A program made the position numbers and the translations under genes. Of a stretch of DNA of 64,000 nt, positions 7,758 to 16,403 are shown one piece after another (position 1 is the first letter of the stretch; every line of letters begins with the position of its first letter). Source of the DNA: Renibacterium sp043789415 (lineage in GTDB: Bacteria; Actinomycetota; Actinomycetes; Actinomycetales; Micrococcaceae); the NCBI RefSeq assembly GCF_043789415.1, contig NZ_JBDLLW010000003.1, forward strand, positions 283,755 to 347,754. The letters are read 5' to 3'. A model generated the notes under the pieces. It made no database searches and had not been told where the DNA came from. It saw only the letters and a program-made list of their open reading frames with translations.

Positions 7758-9998
7758 CTACGAACCGCTCAAGACAACGAGCTGCGCGGTTGCCCTGGTC
7801 ATCGCCACGTAGCGATCGACGGCGCCCTCGATCCCCTCGCCAAAGCTCTCTGGTGAAATCAGGATAACCAGGTCAAATTCCAGTCCTTTGACCAGCTCCG
7901 GAGTCAGTAAGCTGACCCGTGGGTTCGGCTCAAAGGACAGCGTCTGCGTTTCTAGAGCGCTGATCACGCAGACTATGCCCTCGTCATGAGTCGAGAGCCA
8001 GTCGTCGATAATCACCTGGAGCTCCGAAATAGCTGCATAGGTGACCGGAAGGCCATTGCTGCGGATCGACGTCGGCACATTGGCATCCGGCAGCGCAGCC
8101 CGAATCACCGGCTCCGCCTCGGTCATCACCTCTTCCGGCGTCCGGTAATTGATGGTCAGCGAGGCCAGCTCCACCCGGTCGAAACCGAGTCGCTCTAGTC
8201 GTTGCTGCCAGGACTCGGTGAATCCGTGCCTGGCCTGGGCCCGGTCTCCGACGATGGTGAAGCTCCGGGATGGGCAGCGCAGCAGCATCATCTGCCACTG
8301 CGCATCGGTGAGTTCCTGCGCTTCGTCGACCACGATATGCGCAAACGGACCGGCGAGCAGTTCCGGACCGGCCGCCGCAGCGGCCTCGTCGTGAATCAAG
8401 GCGGCCCGCAGATCCTGGCCGCGTAACATGGACATCACGCCCAGCTCAGAGTCGTCGTCCCTGATCAGATCAGTCACCACATCGGACATACGTTCCTGTG
8501 CTGCGGCGGCAGCGGCAGCCTGGCGTTGCCGCCGTCGTGAAGCCTCCGGATCGCCGAGCCGCAATCTCGCAATGTCGAGAAAGGGCAGATCTGAAACCGT
8601 CCAGGCGCTGGGCTGAGCACGCTGCAACGCTGAGATCTCTTCGGATTGCAGCCAGGGGGCGCAGCTTCGCAGATAAGCGGGCACCGACCAGAGGTCACCG
8701 ACAATTTCGCCAGCTTCAAGCAACGGCCAGGCCTTTGCGAAGGTCTGTACCAGTTCACGGTTGGCCGCGAGCGAGCGGCGCAACCTGCTCTCGACGTCTT
8801 CGCCTTTGATCGAGTAGGCATCGAACTCGTCTTCGTCATCCTCCCAGTCCTCCAGTTCCGAACGGTGCTTATCTACCAGGATCCGGATCAGCGCATCCCA
8901 GATCTGATCCCGCGCCTCATTGTGTGGAGAAGCTGGATCCGCGGCGGCGAAGGCCTCCGCCCAATCGGCGGCGCTCAACCAGAGATCGGCCCAGGGGGTT
9001 TCTACCAGCATTCCGCCGGTAGGAGGTGTTTCATACAGCGCGACGGCGGGTTCAATCGCCGCCACCAATGCTGCAGTCGCCTTCAGCCGGGCCACCTCAG
9101 GATCTGTTTCTTCGACGGCGAGAGCACCTTCAGGTACTAAATTCCGCAAGGTGCAAGTCTGCACGCCTTCCTCACCTAGGCTGGGCAGCACATCAGCCAC
9201 ATAGTTCAGATAAGGCTGATGCGGACCGACGAACAGGACCTTGCCGCGATGGTGGCCAAGCTGCGGATCCGCGTAGAGCAAATAGGCGGTGCGATGCAGC
9301 GCGACCACTGTTTTACCGGTTCCAGGGCCGCCGTCGACCACGAGTGCGCCCCTCGATCCCGCGCGAATAATTGCGTCCTGATCGGCTTGGATAGTGCCCA
9401 GCACATCCCTCATCCGGGGTGATCGATTGCCGCCCAGGCTGGCGATGAACGCCGATTGATCATCGAGCGCAGCACGGCCTTGCAGGCCTTCCGGGGTGAA
9501 AACCTCATCCCAGTAGTCGGTGATTCGTCCCTGCGCCCAGCGATAGCGCCGTCTGCTGAGCAGTCCCATGGGGTTGGCGTGCGTCGCACCGAAGAAGGGC
9601 TCAGCAGCCGGGCCGCGCCAGTCAAGCAATAGGCGATGGCCGGAGCTGTCGGTCAACCCGAAACGGCCAATATAAACAGGATCGGGATGCTCGGCGCTGA
9701 TCATCTGCCCTAAACAGAGGTCCAGCCCGAAGCGGCGCAGGGCACGCAGCCGCGCGGTCAGCCGATGGATTTCCTGGTCGCGGTCCAGAGCCGCCTGACC
9801 TTTACCCGCTGGGGCCTTGCGCTCGGCCTCAAGGCGCTTGGAAAGCTCGGTTATGCTCTGTTCAAGACTTCGCTCGATGGCGATGAAATGACGCTCGTCC
9901 TGGGCGATCAGCGCCGGATCGGCTTTAGCTGAGAGATTCTGGGGAAGGTTAAAGGCGCTACTGGTCAGGGGGCTCATCACGATTGTTCTCGCTCTCAT
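7758..9998 (-). CDS. helR: HelR/HelD-type RNA polymerase-associated ATPase
   Basis: This 746-residue superfamily 1 helicase-like ATPase resembles HelD/HelR, proteins that bind RNA polymerase, remodel its channels and release stalled or rifamycin-bound enzyme. The N-terminus has a long antiparallel coiled coil (about 26-95). The ATPase follows with Walker A GGPGTGKTVVALHR at about 223-236 and the Walker B-like HIVVDEAQEL later. ATG 9998 is the longest start. ATG 9977 (MSPLTSSAFNLPQ) is equally plausible and fits the beginning I recall for HelR proteins. A rifamycin-associated element lies about 50-95 bases upstream of the start, which favours HelR over generic HelD. No neighbour on the same strand is tightly linked. 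Confidence 0.85.
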   Translation of the reverse strand: MRARTIVMSPLTSSAFNLPQNLSAKADPALIAQDERHFIAIERSLEQSITELSKRLEAERKAPAGKGQAALDRDQEIHRLTARLRALRRFGLDLCLGQMISAEHPDPVYIGRFGLTDSSGHRLLLDWRGPAAEPFFGATHANPMGLLSRRRYRWAQGRITDYWDEVFTPEGLQGRAALDDQSAFIASLGGNRSPRMRDVLGTIQADQDAIIRAGSRGALVVDGGPGTGKTVVALHRTAYLLYADPQLGHHRGKVLFVGPHQPYLNYVADVLPSLGEEGVQTCTLRNLVPEGALAVEETDPEVARLKATAALVAAIEPAVALYETPPTGGMLVETPWADLWLSAADWAEAFAAADPASPHNEARDQIWDALIRILVDKHRSELEDWEDDEDEFDAYSIKGEDVESRLRRSLAANRELVQTFAKAWPLLEAGEIVGDLWSVPAYLRSCAPWLQSEEISALQRAQPSAWTVSDLPFLDIARLRLGDPEASRRRQRQAAAAAAAQERMSDVVTDLIRDDDSELGVMSMLRGQDLRAALIHDEAAAAAGPELLAGPFAHIVVDEAQELTDAQWQMMLLRCPSRSFTIVGDRAQARHGFTESWQQRLERLGFDRVELASLTINYRTPEEVMTEAEPVIRAALPDANVPTSIRSNGLPVTYAAISELQVIIDDWLSTHDEGIVCVISALETQTLSFEPNPRVSLLTPELVKGLEFDLVILISPESFGEGIEGAVDRYVAMTRATAQLVVLSGS

Positions 9999-10046
9999 CC
10001 TCGCGGCCTTCGGTATTGCTGCCGCGACTGACCATTGTGCGCCTCA

Positions 10047-10072
10047 GAGGGGGCCTTGCCGCAAGCCCCCTC
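10047..10072 (-). promoter_or_regulatory. rifamycin-associated element (RAE) upstream of helR
   Basis: On the minus strand this reads GGGGCTTGCGGCAAGGCCC inside longer GAGGGGGC/GCCCCCTC arms. As I remember it, this 19-base core is the published rifamycin-associated element that makes rifamycin resistance and tolerance genes inducible in actinobacteria. A TATACC hexamer on the same strand at 10078-10083 could be the -10 box, which would put the RAE at the very start of the helR transcript. Confidence 0.85.
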
Positions 10073-10087
10073 TCAAGGTATAAATTG

Positions 10088-10119
10088 AAAATGGAGGCGG
10101 GATATCCCACCTCCATTTT
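10088..10119. repeat. near-perfect inverted repeat upstream of the RAE
   Basis: Arms AAAATGGAGG and CCTCCATTTT flank an inner palindrome GGGATATCCC, with one unpaired C/A position on each side. It could be an operator or a terminator-like hairpin. It lies just upstream of the possible helR -10 box, so it would cover the -35 region. Confidence 0.7.
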
Positions 10120-10169
10120 TGTGCCCATGACGAAGAAGTACCCGCACCTCGACCAAACAGTGTCCAGCC

Positions 10170-10248
10170 ATCCCACTCAGTGGTACGGAAGTGACAGAAG
10201 TGATAACCAAATCGTCACTTCAGCAACTCTGGTAACACTCAGTGGGAT
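10170..10248. repeat. nested long stem-loop between alpha-mannosidase and helR
   Basis: The outer arms ATCCCACTCAGTGGTAC and GTAACACTCAGTGGGAT pair at 15 of 17 positions. Inside them AAGTGAC pairs with GTCACTT. The function is unknown; it could be a leader RNA structure or a binding-site array. Confidence 0.55.
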
Positions 10249-10289
10249 AACTGGACGGGGCGGTGCGACTCAGCTGGCCCCGCCCAGTT
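10249..10289 (-). terminator. stem-loop after alpha-mannosidase
   Basis: AACTGG-CGGGG and CCCCG-CCAGTT arms form a GC-rich stem 12 bases past the alpha-mannosidase stop codon. The T-run is poor, so it may be an imperfect or assisted terminator. Confidence 0.5.
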
Positions 10290-10300
10290 CTGGAGACCGC

Positions 10301-13300
10301 TTAGCGTTTGAACCTCAAGGTGAGTATTTGGAAGGGCCGCAAGGTCAGCTCGACCGAGTCAGCGCCCAGCAGCACTCCCACGGGAGCCTCCACTGTTTCT
10401 TCCAGCAAGTTGGTAACCTCGACGCCGGTCACCGGGAAGGTCGCCCGGATCAGACCGGTGGACCGCTCCCCCAAGGATTCGTACAGACGGACGACGACGT
10501 CTCCCGAGCCGTCCTCGGCGAGCTTGACGGCCTCCACCACCAGGGCGGCATTGAAGACGCTAAACAGCGGTTCCACGGCCTCTGCGCCGCTGATGCTGCG
10601 CGGGGCCAGATTGGTCCGATAGCCCTCTTCGACGGCGTCGGCAATCTGGGCGCCGGGGCGAATGGTCACCACCAGCTCGTGCTCTCCCCGATCGGTGAAG
10701 GGATCCGGGGATTTAGGTGCCCTGAGCAGGGATAGCCGCACGGTCGTGGTGGTACCGCCATCAGCTTCGCGTACCGCGCGTGTAACGTCGTGCCCGTACG
10801 TTGCAGCATTGCTGACCGCCACCCCGTACCCGGCTTCAGCGACGTGGATCCAGCGATGTGCGCAGATCTCGAATTTGGCGGCTTCCCAGGAGGTATTGGT
10901 ATGCGTCGGTCGGAAGACGTGGCCGAATTGAGTCTCTGAGGCGCTCCGGTCAGCTCTGACATCCAATTCGAAGCCGAGCTTGAGCAGCTTCTGGCTCTCC
11001 TGCCAGTCAATGTGATTACTGATGGTCAGCGAGGGCGATCCCGCAGAGAGACTGATCCGCTGGGTGAGCGGCGAGGCGCCGATCAGCCGCTCGACCACGA
11101 CGACGGCGTCCCACCCCGCGCTCTCCAGCGTCACGGAGCGAGCCTCACGGCAGTCGGTGACATTGTGCCGGTAGAACTCGTCGATGTCCCAGGCATCCCA
11201 GGCATTGGGGGTGTCCCTGTGCAGTTCCAGATGATTGCCCGCTCCCCCGGGAGCAATGGCCTCGCGGCCGCTTGCATAGTCCATCAGCGAGGTGACCAGG
11301 CCATTGGAGTCGATGACCGCCCGGATGATTCCGTTGTCCAGCACATAGCCGCCGTCGAGTTCGGAGATCTCGACCGGAGCATCAACGCTCACCGCGGGAG
11401 CGGCGGCGAGAGCAGGGATGCCCGACCGCTCGTGCGGGGCAGCATTGAAGGTGAATTGGGTGTCGCCTTCACCGACCAGGGCACGCATCGAGGAGGTGAT
11501 GATTCCTTCGAGCTGCTGGGCGATCGCGGCGTAGTTCCTTTCGGCGTCCTGGTGCACCCAGGCGATTGAGCTGCCCGGCAGAATATCGTGGAACTGCTGC
11601 AACAGGACCAGCTGCCAGAGCCTCTTGAGCTCCGCGGCCGGGTAGGCCGATCCTTTGCGCACGGCCGCGGTGGCGGCCCACAGCTCCGCTTCGCGGAGCA
11701 GATGCTCGCTGCGCCGGTTGCCCTTCTTGGTGTTCGACTGCGAGGTGTAAGTGCCACGGTGCAATTCCAGGTACATTTCCCCGAGCCACACCGGCGGCGC
11801 CGGGTATTCTGCCTGTGCCTGCTCGAAGAAGCTCTTCGCACTGCCCATTCTGACCGCCGGAGAGCCCTCTAACGAGCCGGTGCGCCGCGCCGCGGCGATC
11901 ATCTCGCGGGTTGGCCCGCCCCCGCCGTCGCCCCAGCCGAAGGGCACCAGGGAGACATTGCTGCGCCCTTTCTCCCGGTAGTTGCTCTGCGCATGAGCCA
12001 GCTCGCGCCCGCTCAATTCGCTGTTGTAGGTATCCGCGGGAGGGAAATGCGTGAAAACGCGGGTGCCGTCGATGCCCTCCCATTGGAAGGTGTGGTGCGG
12101 CATGACATTGACCTGGTTCCAAGAGATCTTCTGAGTCAGGAACCAGTCGATGCCGGCCGAAGCCACGATCTGCGGCAGGGCGCCCGAATAGCCGAAGGAG
12201 TCGGGCAGCCAGGCTTCTTTGCAATCCACCCCGAATTCGCGGCGGAAGAAGCTCTTGCCTTCCAAGAACTGCCGAGCCATCGCCTCGCTGCCGGGCATAT
12301 TGGTATCGGATTCCACCCACATGCCGCCGACCGGAACGAACTGTCCGGCCGCAACCTTGAGCTTAATGCGCTCGAAAAGCTCCGGGTAGAACTCCTTGAT
12401 CCAGGAGAGCTGCTGGGCCGAGGAACAGGAGAAGACGAAGTCCGGATGCTCGTCCATCAAAGCCACCACATTGGAGAAGGTGCGGGCGCACTTCCTGATG
12501 GTTTCCCGGACCGGCCAGAGCCACGCGGAATCGATGTGCGCGTGCCCGGTGGCCACGATCTGGTGTGCCGAAGCATAAGCAGGCTGACTGAGTACCCCCG
12601 CGAGAGCCTCCCTGCCTGCCGCAGCGGTGCCGGAGACGTCATCGGGATCCATCACATCCAGCATCCGCTCCAGGGCACGCAAGATCTCGTGCCTGCGCGG
12701 CAGTTCAGTGGGCAACTCGTGCATCAGCCCGGCCAGGGTCCAGACATCCTGCCGCAGCTCCCAGACCGTCTCGTCAAGTACCGCGAGGGCCACTCCACCG
12801 AACACGTAGAGCGGCTTCTTGCCCGCGGTTGCTTTATCGCCCAAGGGATTGGGCTGGAAGGTCCAGCCCTGAGCGACGTCGGGGTTTGCCGCAGCCTCGA
12901 TATAGAAATCGATGGCGCCGTCAGCACCGATGCCCAATCGCTCTACCGGAAGGTATTTATTGCGCGGAGACAACGCTTTGAGGATGCTTCCATCGCGGTG
13001 CCAAGCGATGCCTTCACACTGGAAGCCGGGCATCTCATCGCTGTAACCGAGCTCGGCCACGATCTCGAGCCGGTGCCCCGAGGAGAGCAAGTCTTCGGGT
13101 AGCTGACCCGTGATGTGCAGCCATCGCGTGCTCCAAGGGGCGCCCCAGGGCTCACCGCTCGTCACGGGCCGATACTGCTGGAGGATCGCCTCACTGAAGG
13201 GCACGGGCTCATCTGGCACGTCCCATCCACTCACGGCAAGCGGCAGTGACCTCAGATAGCTTGCCTGATCCAGGCGCTCGCGAACGAACCTGTCCAAGCG

Positions 13301-13345
13301 GGCCTCAGTCAGATGACGATCATCGTGCACAAGGATCTCCTCCAC
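10301..13345 (-). CDS. alpha-mannosidase (GH38)
   Basis: This 1014-residue glycoside hydrolase family 38 alpha-mannosidase cleaves alpha-linked mannose. The metal-binding HAHIDSAWLW motif is at about 268-277, with His and Asp as zinc ligands. The nucleophile Asp is expected at about 382 in WLPDSFGYSG. The C-terminal half has the all-beta domains usual for the family, ending in LRPFQILTLRF. No signal peptide is seen, so it is likely cytoplasmic and acts on imported oligosaccharides. A palindrome, TCGATT-T-AATCGA, lies 21 bases upstream of the start and may bind a regulator. The large open frames on the opposite strand are shadows. Confidence 0.95.
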   Translation of the reverse strand: MEEILVHDDRHLTEARLDRFVRERLDQASYLRSLPLAVSGWDVPDEPVPFSEAILQQYRPVTSGEPWGAPWSTRWLHITGQLPEDLLSSGHRLEIVAELGYSDEMPGFQCEGIAWHRDGSILKALSPRNKYLPVERLGIGADGAIDFYIEAAANPDVAQGWTFQPNPLGDKATAGKKPLYVFGGVALAVLDETVWELRQDVWTLAGLMHELPTELPRRHEILRALERMLDVMDPDDVSGTAAAGREALAGVLSQPAYASAHQIVATGHAHIDSAWLWPVRETIRKCARTFSNVVALMDEHPDFVFSCSSAQQLSWIKEFYPELFERIKLKVAAGQFVPVGGMWVESDTNMPGSEAMARQFLEGKSFFRREFGVDCKEAWLPDSFGYSGALPQIVASAGIDWFLTQKISWNQVNVMPHHTFQWEGIDGTRVFTHFPPADTYNSELSGRELAHAQSNYREKGRSNVSLVPFGWGDGGGGPTREMIAAARRTGSLEGSPAVRMGSAKSFFEQAQAEYPAPPVWLGEMYLELHRGTYTSQSNTKKGNRRSEHLLREAELWAATAAVRKGSAYPAAELKRLWQLVLLQQFHDILPGSSIAWVHQDAERNYAAIAQQLEGIITSSMRALVGEGDTQFTFNAAPHERSGIPALAAAPAVSVDAPVEISELDGGYVLDNGIIRAVIDSNGLVTSLMDYASGREAIAPGGAGNHLELHRDTPNAWDAWDIDEFYRHNVTDCREARSVTLESAGWDAVVVVERLIGASPLTQRISLSAGSPSLTISNHIDWQESQKLLKLGFELDVRADRSASETQFGHVFRPTHTNTSWEAAKFEICAHRWIHVAEAGYGVAVSNAATYGHDVTRAVREADGGTTTTVRLSLLRAPKSPDPFTDRGEHELVVTIRPGAQIADAVEEGYRTNLAPRSISGAEAVEPLFSVFNAALVVEAVKLAEDGSGDVVVRLYESLGERSTGLIRATFPVTGVEVTNLLEETVEAPVGVLLGADSVELTLRPFQILTLRFKR

Positions 13346-13365
13346 GGGGATTTTTATCTCTAGTA

Positions 13366-13378
13366 TCGATTTAATCGA
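13366..13378. promoter_or_regulatory. palindrome upstream of alpha-mannosidase
   Basis: TCGATT-T-AATCGA is a perfect 13-base palindrome in the promoter region of the GH38 gene. It may be an operator for a sugar-responsive repressor. The regulator is not identified; the TetR protein at 2259-2846 is one candidate. Confidence 0.35.
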
Positions 13379-13611
13379 GCCTAATCCGGTTAAGCTGATA
13401 TTGCCAACGCGACAAACCAGCGCTCAGCCTATCCACAAGGTAGGGGCTCGACAAGACATCGAGAGAGGTTGTGAGGAAGTTCCAAGCTTAAGCGAGAGAT
13501 GCGGTTCAAGTTGTGCTGTACGAGCGCGACAGCGGGGATTTCTCTCACCGATAGGAGCCACGACGTCGCAGAACGTGCTGAGAATCCTTGGCTAAGCGGG
13601 CTCTCAGGAAC

Positions 13612-14109
13612 TCAGGCCGCTGATTCGCTCAGAAACGGATCCCATTCAGGAACAGGTTTCTCCAGTTCTCGAATCTGCCAGTGCCCGCCGCGTGGCGGCC
13701 GCGGAGTCAGCCGCAACTGCCAATTCATCTCTGCGGGGGTGTGATCTCCCTTGCGGTTATTGCAGCTCAAGCAGCAGGCCACCAGATTCTCCCAGCTATG
13801 AGCGCCGCCGCGAGATTTGGGTTGAATGTGATCTATCGTGCTGGCGGATTTTCCGCAGTAACCGCAGCGATGATCGTCCCTCCGCAGAACACCACGCCGG
13901 CTGACCGGCGTCTGGCGGTTATACGGCAAGCGAATATAGCGATTGAGCAGAATCACCGAGGGGCGACCCAGAATGTCCTGGGCACCCACCACGGGGTCGT
14001 CGCCTTCGGCTAAAACCGAGGCTTTGCCCGCGAGGACAAGGATCAATGCCCGGCGGAAGGTAACAACCGCAAGGGGTTCGTATCCAGCATTCAGAACAAG
14101 AGTACGCAT
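13612..14109 (-). CDS. HNH endonuclease
   Basis: This 165-residue HNH nuclease is of the type found as a single gene in most actinobacteria. The N-terminus MRTLVLNAGYEPLAVV is characteristic. The zinc ligands Cys82, Cys85, Cys113 and Cys116 surround the catalytic core with Asp93-His94 (IDHIQPKSRGG), and Asn-Arg-Lys follow in CNNRKGD. The biological role is unknown. It is not linked to restriction or phage genes here, so I would not call it a defence gene on context. Confidence 0.92.
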   Translation of the reverse strand: MRTLVLNAGYEPLAVVTFRRALILVLAGKASVLAEGDDPVVGAQDILGRPSVILLNRYIRLPYNRQTPVSRRGVLRRDDHRCGYCGKSASTIDHIQPKSRGGAHSWENLVACCLSCNNRKGDHTPAEMNWQLRLTPRPPRGGHWQIRELEKPVPEWDPFLSESAA

Positions 14110-14283
14110 AGACGTAGTTCCTCTTCGCTGACCCGGAGTCGTTTCGGCGGAGCCGGCTGCCCTGTCGCAGCCCCGAGTCTTGAACTCAAGACAAGCCTAG
14201 GCGGAACACCCATGAATCAGCGAATTCTGCACCGCTCCGCCAGCACGTGTCGGAAAGAATTCACCTGGACGCAACGTTAAAGC

Positions 14284-14319
14284 ACTGGAGTCCCACACCG
14301 TACGGTGTGGGACTCCAGT
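14284..14319 (-). terminator. perfect hairpin after the NlpC/P60 operon
   Basis: ACTGGAGTCCCACACCGT and its exact reverse complement form a 36-base palindrome 15 bases past the stop codon at 14335. It lies at the end of the two-gene hydrolase operon and is probably its terminator, with only a weak T-run. Confidence 0.7.
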
Positions 14320-14334
14320 CAAAACTCTCAGGTA

Positions 14335-15123
14335 CTAGTGCCCGATAGCGATGAACGCGGTAGGAGCGCCGCTGCTGATGTTCACCGAGAACAGCGCGGT
14401 GGTGCCACCGCTCCAGCCACCGTGCACAGCCATGCCATTACCTACGTAAACCGCGATGTGCTGTCCACCGAAACCGTTGCTGCTGTAATAGACCAAGTCG
14501 CCCGGCTGTGCTTCACCCTGGCTGATGGTGCGCCCCAGTGAAAGATAACCCGACGGCCAGCCGTGATAGAAGATGCCAGCGGCGGCCAGGGAGTTACTGG
14601 CCAGCGCGGTGCAGTCCTGAGCGACTCCCAGCTGAGCGTAAGCCGCTGCAGCAATGGTCGCGCCGATACCGCTCTTGGAAGCAGTCGGAGCAGCTTTCGT
14701 GGCCTGCGGAGCGGCAGGGGCAGCAGCCGGCACTGCCTGAGCAGCGGCCGCAGGCTTCTCAGCTACCGCGGTGGTGCTATTGCTCTGAGCTTCAACGGCA
14801 GGAGCGTTCAACTCAGCGGCCGGTGTCGAAGACGAAGCCTTCGGGCTCTGGAAAGTGATCTGAACTTTCGAAGAGGCCGTGACGGCCTGCGACAAGTTCT
14901 GAATCTTCAGGGTGGAGGTATTGCTGTCACGCTCGACATCGGTCGGCTGTGCCGCGTTGGCCGCGATCCCCGTGGTCAGCACCAGACCGGATGCTGCCGC
15001 AATAACCGCAGCTTGACGACCGACCCCACCGGCGTTGTCGCTGACGGCTTTGGCAATAACTGCTATCGAGCTGGTCTTAGCGACCTCTGCTCGGTGCCGT
15101 GCGATCCCTTCACGATTGCTCAT
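14335..15123 (-). CDS. secreted NlpC/P60-like cell-wall hydrolase
   Basis: This 262-residue protein has an N-terminal membrane-export segment, a long Ala/Pro/Ser-rich linker and a C-terminal NlpC/P60-like domain that would cut peptidoglycan peptides. I chose ATG 15123 over the longer frame because of the GAAAGAGAG ribosome site and because the N-terminus then aligns with the upstream gene product (both have GRQAAV and a following hydrophobic stretch). The expected catalytic Cys is about residue 171 (QDCTALA) and the His about residue 222 (GQHIAVYVGNG). The usual DCSGF motif is DCTAL here, so the family assignment is sound but activity is a guess. It follows the other hydrolase gene by about 100 bases. 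Confidence 0.85.
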   Translation of the reverse strand: MSNREGIARHRAEVAKTSSIAVIAKAVSDNAGGVGRQAAVIAAASGLVLTTGIAANAAQPTDVERDSNTSTLKIQNLSQAVTASSKVQITFQSPKASSSTPAAELNAPAVEAQSNSTTAVAEKPAAAAQAVPAAAPAAPQATKAAPTASKSGIGATIAAAAYAQLGVAQDCTALASNSLAAAGIFYHGWPSGYLSLGRTISQGEAQPGDLVYYSSNGFGGQHIAVYVGNGMAVHGGWSGGTTALFSVNISSGAPTAFIAIGH

Positions 15124-15222
15124 GGGTCTCTCTTTCAATTCCTCTTGGCTACGATGCGATGTGTTTGCGTTCATGACACGGAGGTTTTTGTCTGCGAGCC
15201 TCCGCGCCCGCTTCTCAAGTGA

Positions 15223-15990
15223 TTAGGGCATGGTGTAGAAAACAGCGGAGCCCACAGCGGTCACCGAGGTGAGCTGAGTTCCGTCGGAGGGGTTCAAAGC
15301 ACCGATCTCCATACCGTTTCCAACGTAGATTGCCACATGGGAGCCACCGTTCTGAACGACCAGGTCGCCCGGCTTAGGTGTGGAAGTCTGGACCATCACG
15401 CCCCACTGATTAGTGCGCGGGATCGAGATGCCGGCCTGGGCATAAGCCCACTGCACGAAGCCTGAGCAGTCCCAACCGGTCACCGGGCTGGTTCCACCGA
15501 AAACATAAGCGTGTCCGATGCCGGAGTAAGCAACTGCGGCGACGCCGGAGAGCTTTCCGGATCCTACGGTAGCTTTATCGGGCGATGCGACCTTGGCGGG
15601 AGCGGCGGCCGGCGCCTTGGCCTGGCTCTGCTCAACCTGCTGCGAGGCCGGCTTCACGTCCTGAGCCTGCGCATCCACCTGGGTGAGCTCAAGGCTTGAG
15701 GCGGTTGCGGGCTGCTGGAACTTGAGAGTGAGATTCTTGGCTGCTGAAACAACCTGAGCGACGTCGGAAGTCGTCCGACTGGATGCTGCGTCCTGAGCTG
15801 CGGTGCCATCGGTGTTCGCGGCCAAAGCCGGGATTCCGAAGCTCGTCACAAGCCCAGTGGCCACGGCAACAACAGCTGCCTGACGACCAAAGCTGCCAGC
15901 ATTTGAAGAAACCGCTTTTGAAATTTCACTCAGGCGATTGCTACTGACAGTGGCCGCGCGGTGGCGACCGATAGATGCCTTTGAAGACAC
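15223..15990 (-). CDS. secreted NlpC/P60 peptidoglycan endopeptidase
   Basis: This 255-residue protein is exported and carries a C-terminal NlpC/P60 domain. The catalytic Cys is at about 175 in the classical DCSGFVQWAY motif and the His at about 218 in SHVAIYVGNG. The N-terminal segment GRQAAVVAVATGL acts as the signal or anchor, and a Ser/Ala/Pro-rich linker follows. The start is GTG 15990, eight bases after a GAGAGG ribosome site. A c-di-AMP riboswitch lies directly upstream. It is the first gene of a two-gene operon with the related protein downstream. Role: remodelling of the cell wall during growth or resuscitation. Confidence 0.93.
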   Translation of the reverse strand: MSSKASIGRHRAATVSSNRLSEISKAVSSNAGSFGRQAAVVAVATGLVTSFGIPALAANTDGTAAQDAASSRTTSDVAQVVSAAKNLTLKFQQPATASSLELTQVDAQAQDVKPASQQVEQSQAKAPAAAPAKVASPDKATVGSGKLSGVAAVAYSGIGHAYVFGGTSPVTGWDCSGFVQWAYAQAGISIPRTNQWGVMVQTSTPKPGDLVVQNGGSHVAIYVGNGMEIGALNPSDGTQLTSVTAVGSAVFYTMP

Positions 15991-16008
15991 TTTTAACCTC
16001 TCCCAAAG

Positions 16009-16146
16009 CCTGCGAGGTAAGCTGTCGGATTCGGATGGGAGTCACCCGGCCGCATTGACTCATCAGATTGACCGATGAACTTCTGCGGCTTCACCCCAAG
16101 GACTTCATTGAAGAAGCCCGCATGTGGTTCCCCCGTCTCTGCCAGA
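16009..16146 (-). ncRNA. c-di-AMP riboswitch (ydaO/yuaA type), first copy
   Basis: On the minus strand the 5' part reads GACGGGGGAACCAC, the middle TTGGGGTGAAGCCGC, and the 3' part CCGAATCCGACAGCT followed by ACCTCGCAGGC. These are the conserved blocks of the actinobacterial ydaO riboswitch, an off-switch in known cases when c-di-AMP is high. It ends about 19 bases before the GTG start of the NlpC/P60 gene. Boundaries are approximate. Confidence 0.93.
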
Positions 16147-16403
16147 CGAATGTTGCGAACGGATCTCGAGGTAATGGCAGAGTTAGGCTATCTACCCGAG
16201 AGCGCCAACTTCCTACAAAATTTGGCGCAAAAACAACGGTACATGAGGTTCGGGGGAATGTCACATTCTGATCACGGAAAAGTTATATTTCGGAAACAGC
16301 CGTGACAATCCGGTAATTAATCCACTCCGGAGTCTTGCTCTGACCGGCAGTTTTATTCGCGATCAGGCCCTGAAATCAGCAGTGTAAAGATTGTGAAAAT
16401 TAT
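16147..16403. other. intergenic stretch upstream of the first riboswitch
   Basis: Between the riboswitch and the convergent-side end of the M23 gene there is about 257 bases of A/T-richer DNA with no credible gene. The promoter for the riboswitch-controlled operon should lie here; I cannot fix its boxes with confidence. Confidence 0.5.

Noticed and set aside
9983..10735. 250-codon plus-strand frame across the helR upstream region
   Set aside because: It covers the RAE, the stem-loops and the end of alpha-mannosidase. The content is not protein-like.
11993..13102. 369-codon open frame on the plus strand opposite alpha-mannosidase
   Set aside because: It is an antisense shadow of the GH38 gene, whose family match and motifs are clear. 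Its composition is a result of high GC.
13427..13440. DnaA-box-like TATCCACA
   Set aside because: A single near-match with no cluster and no dnaA, dnaN or gyrase genes nearby, so it is not an origin.
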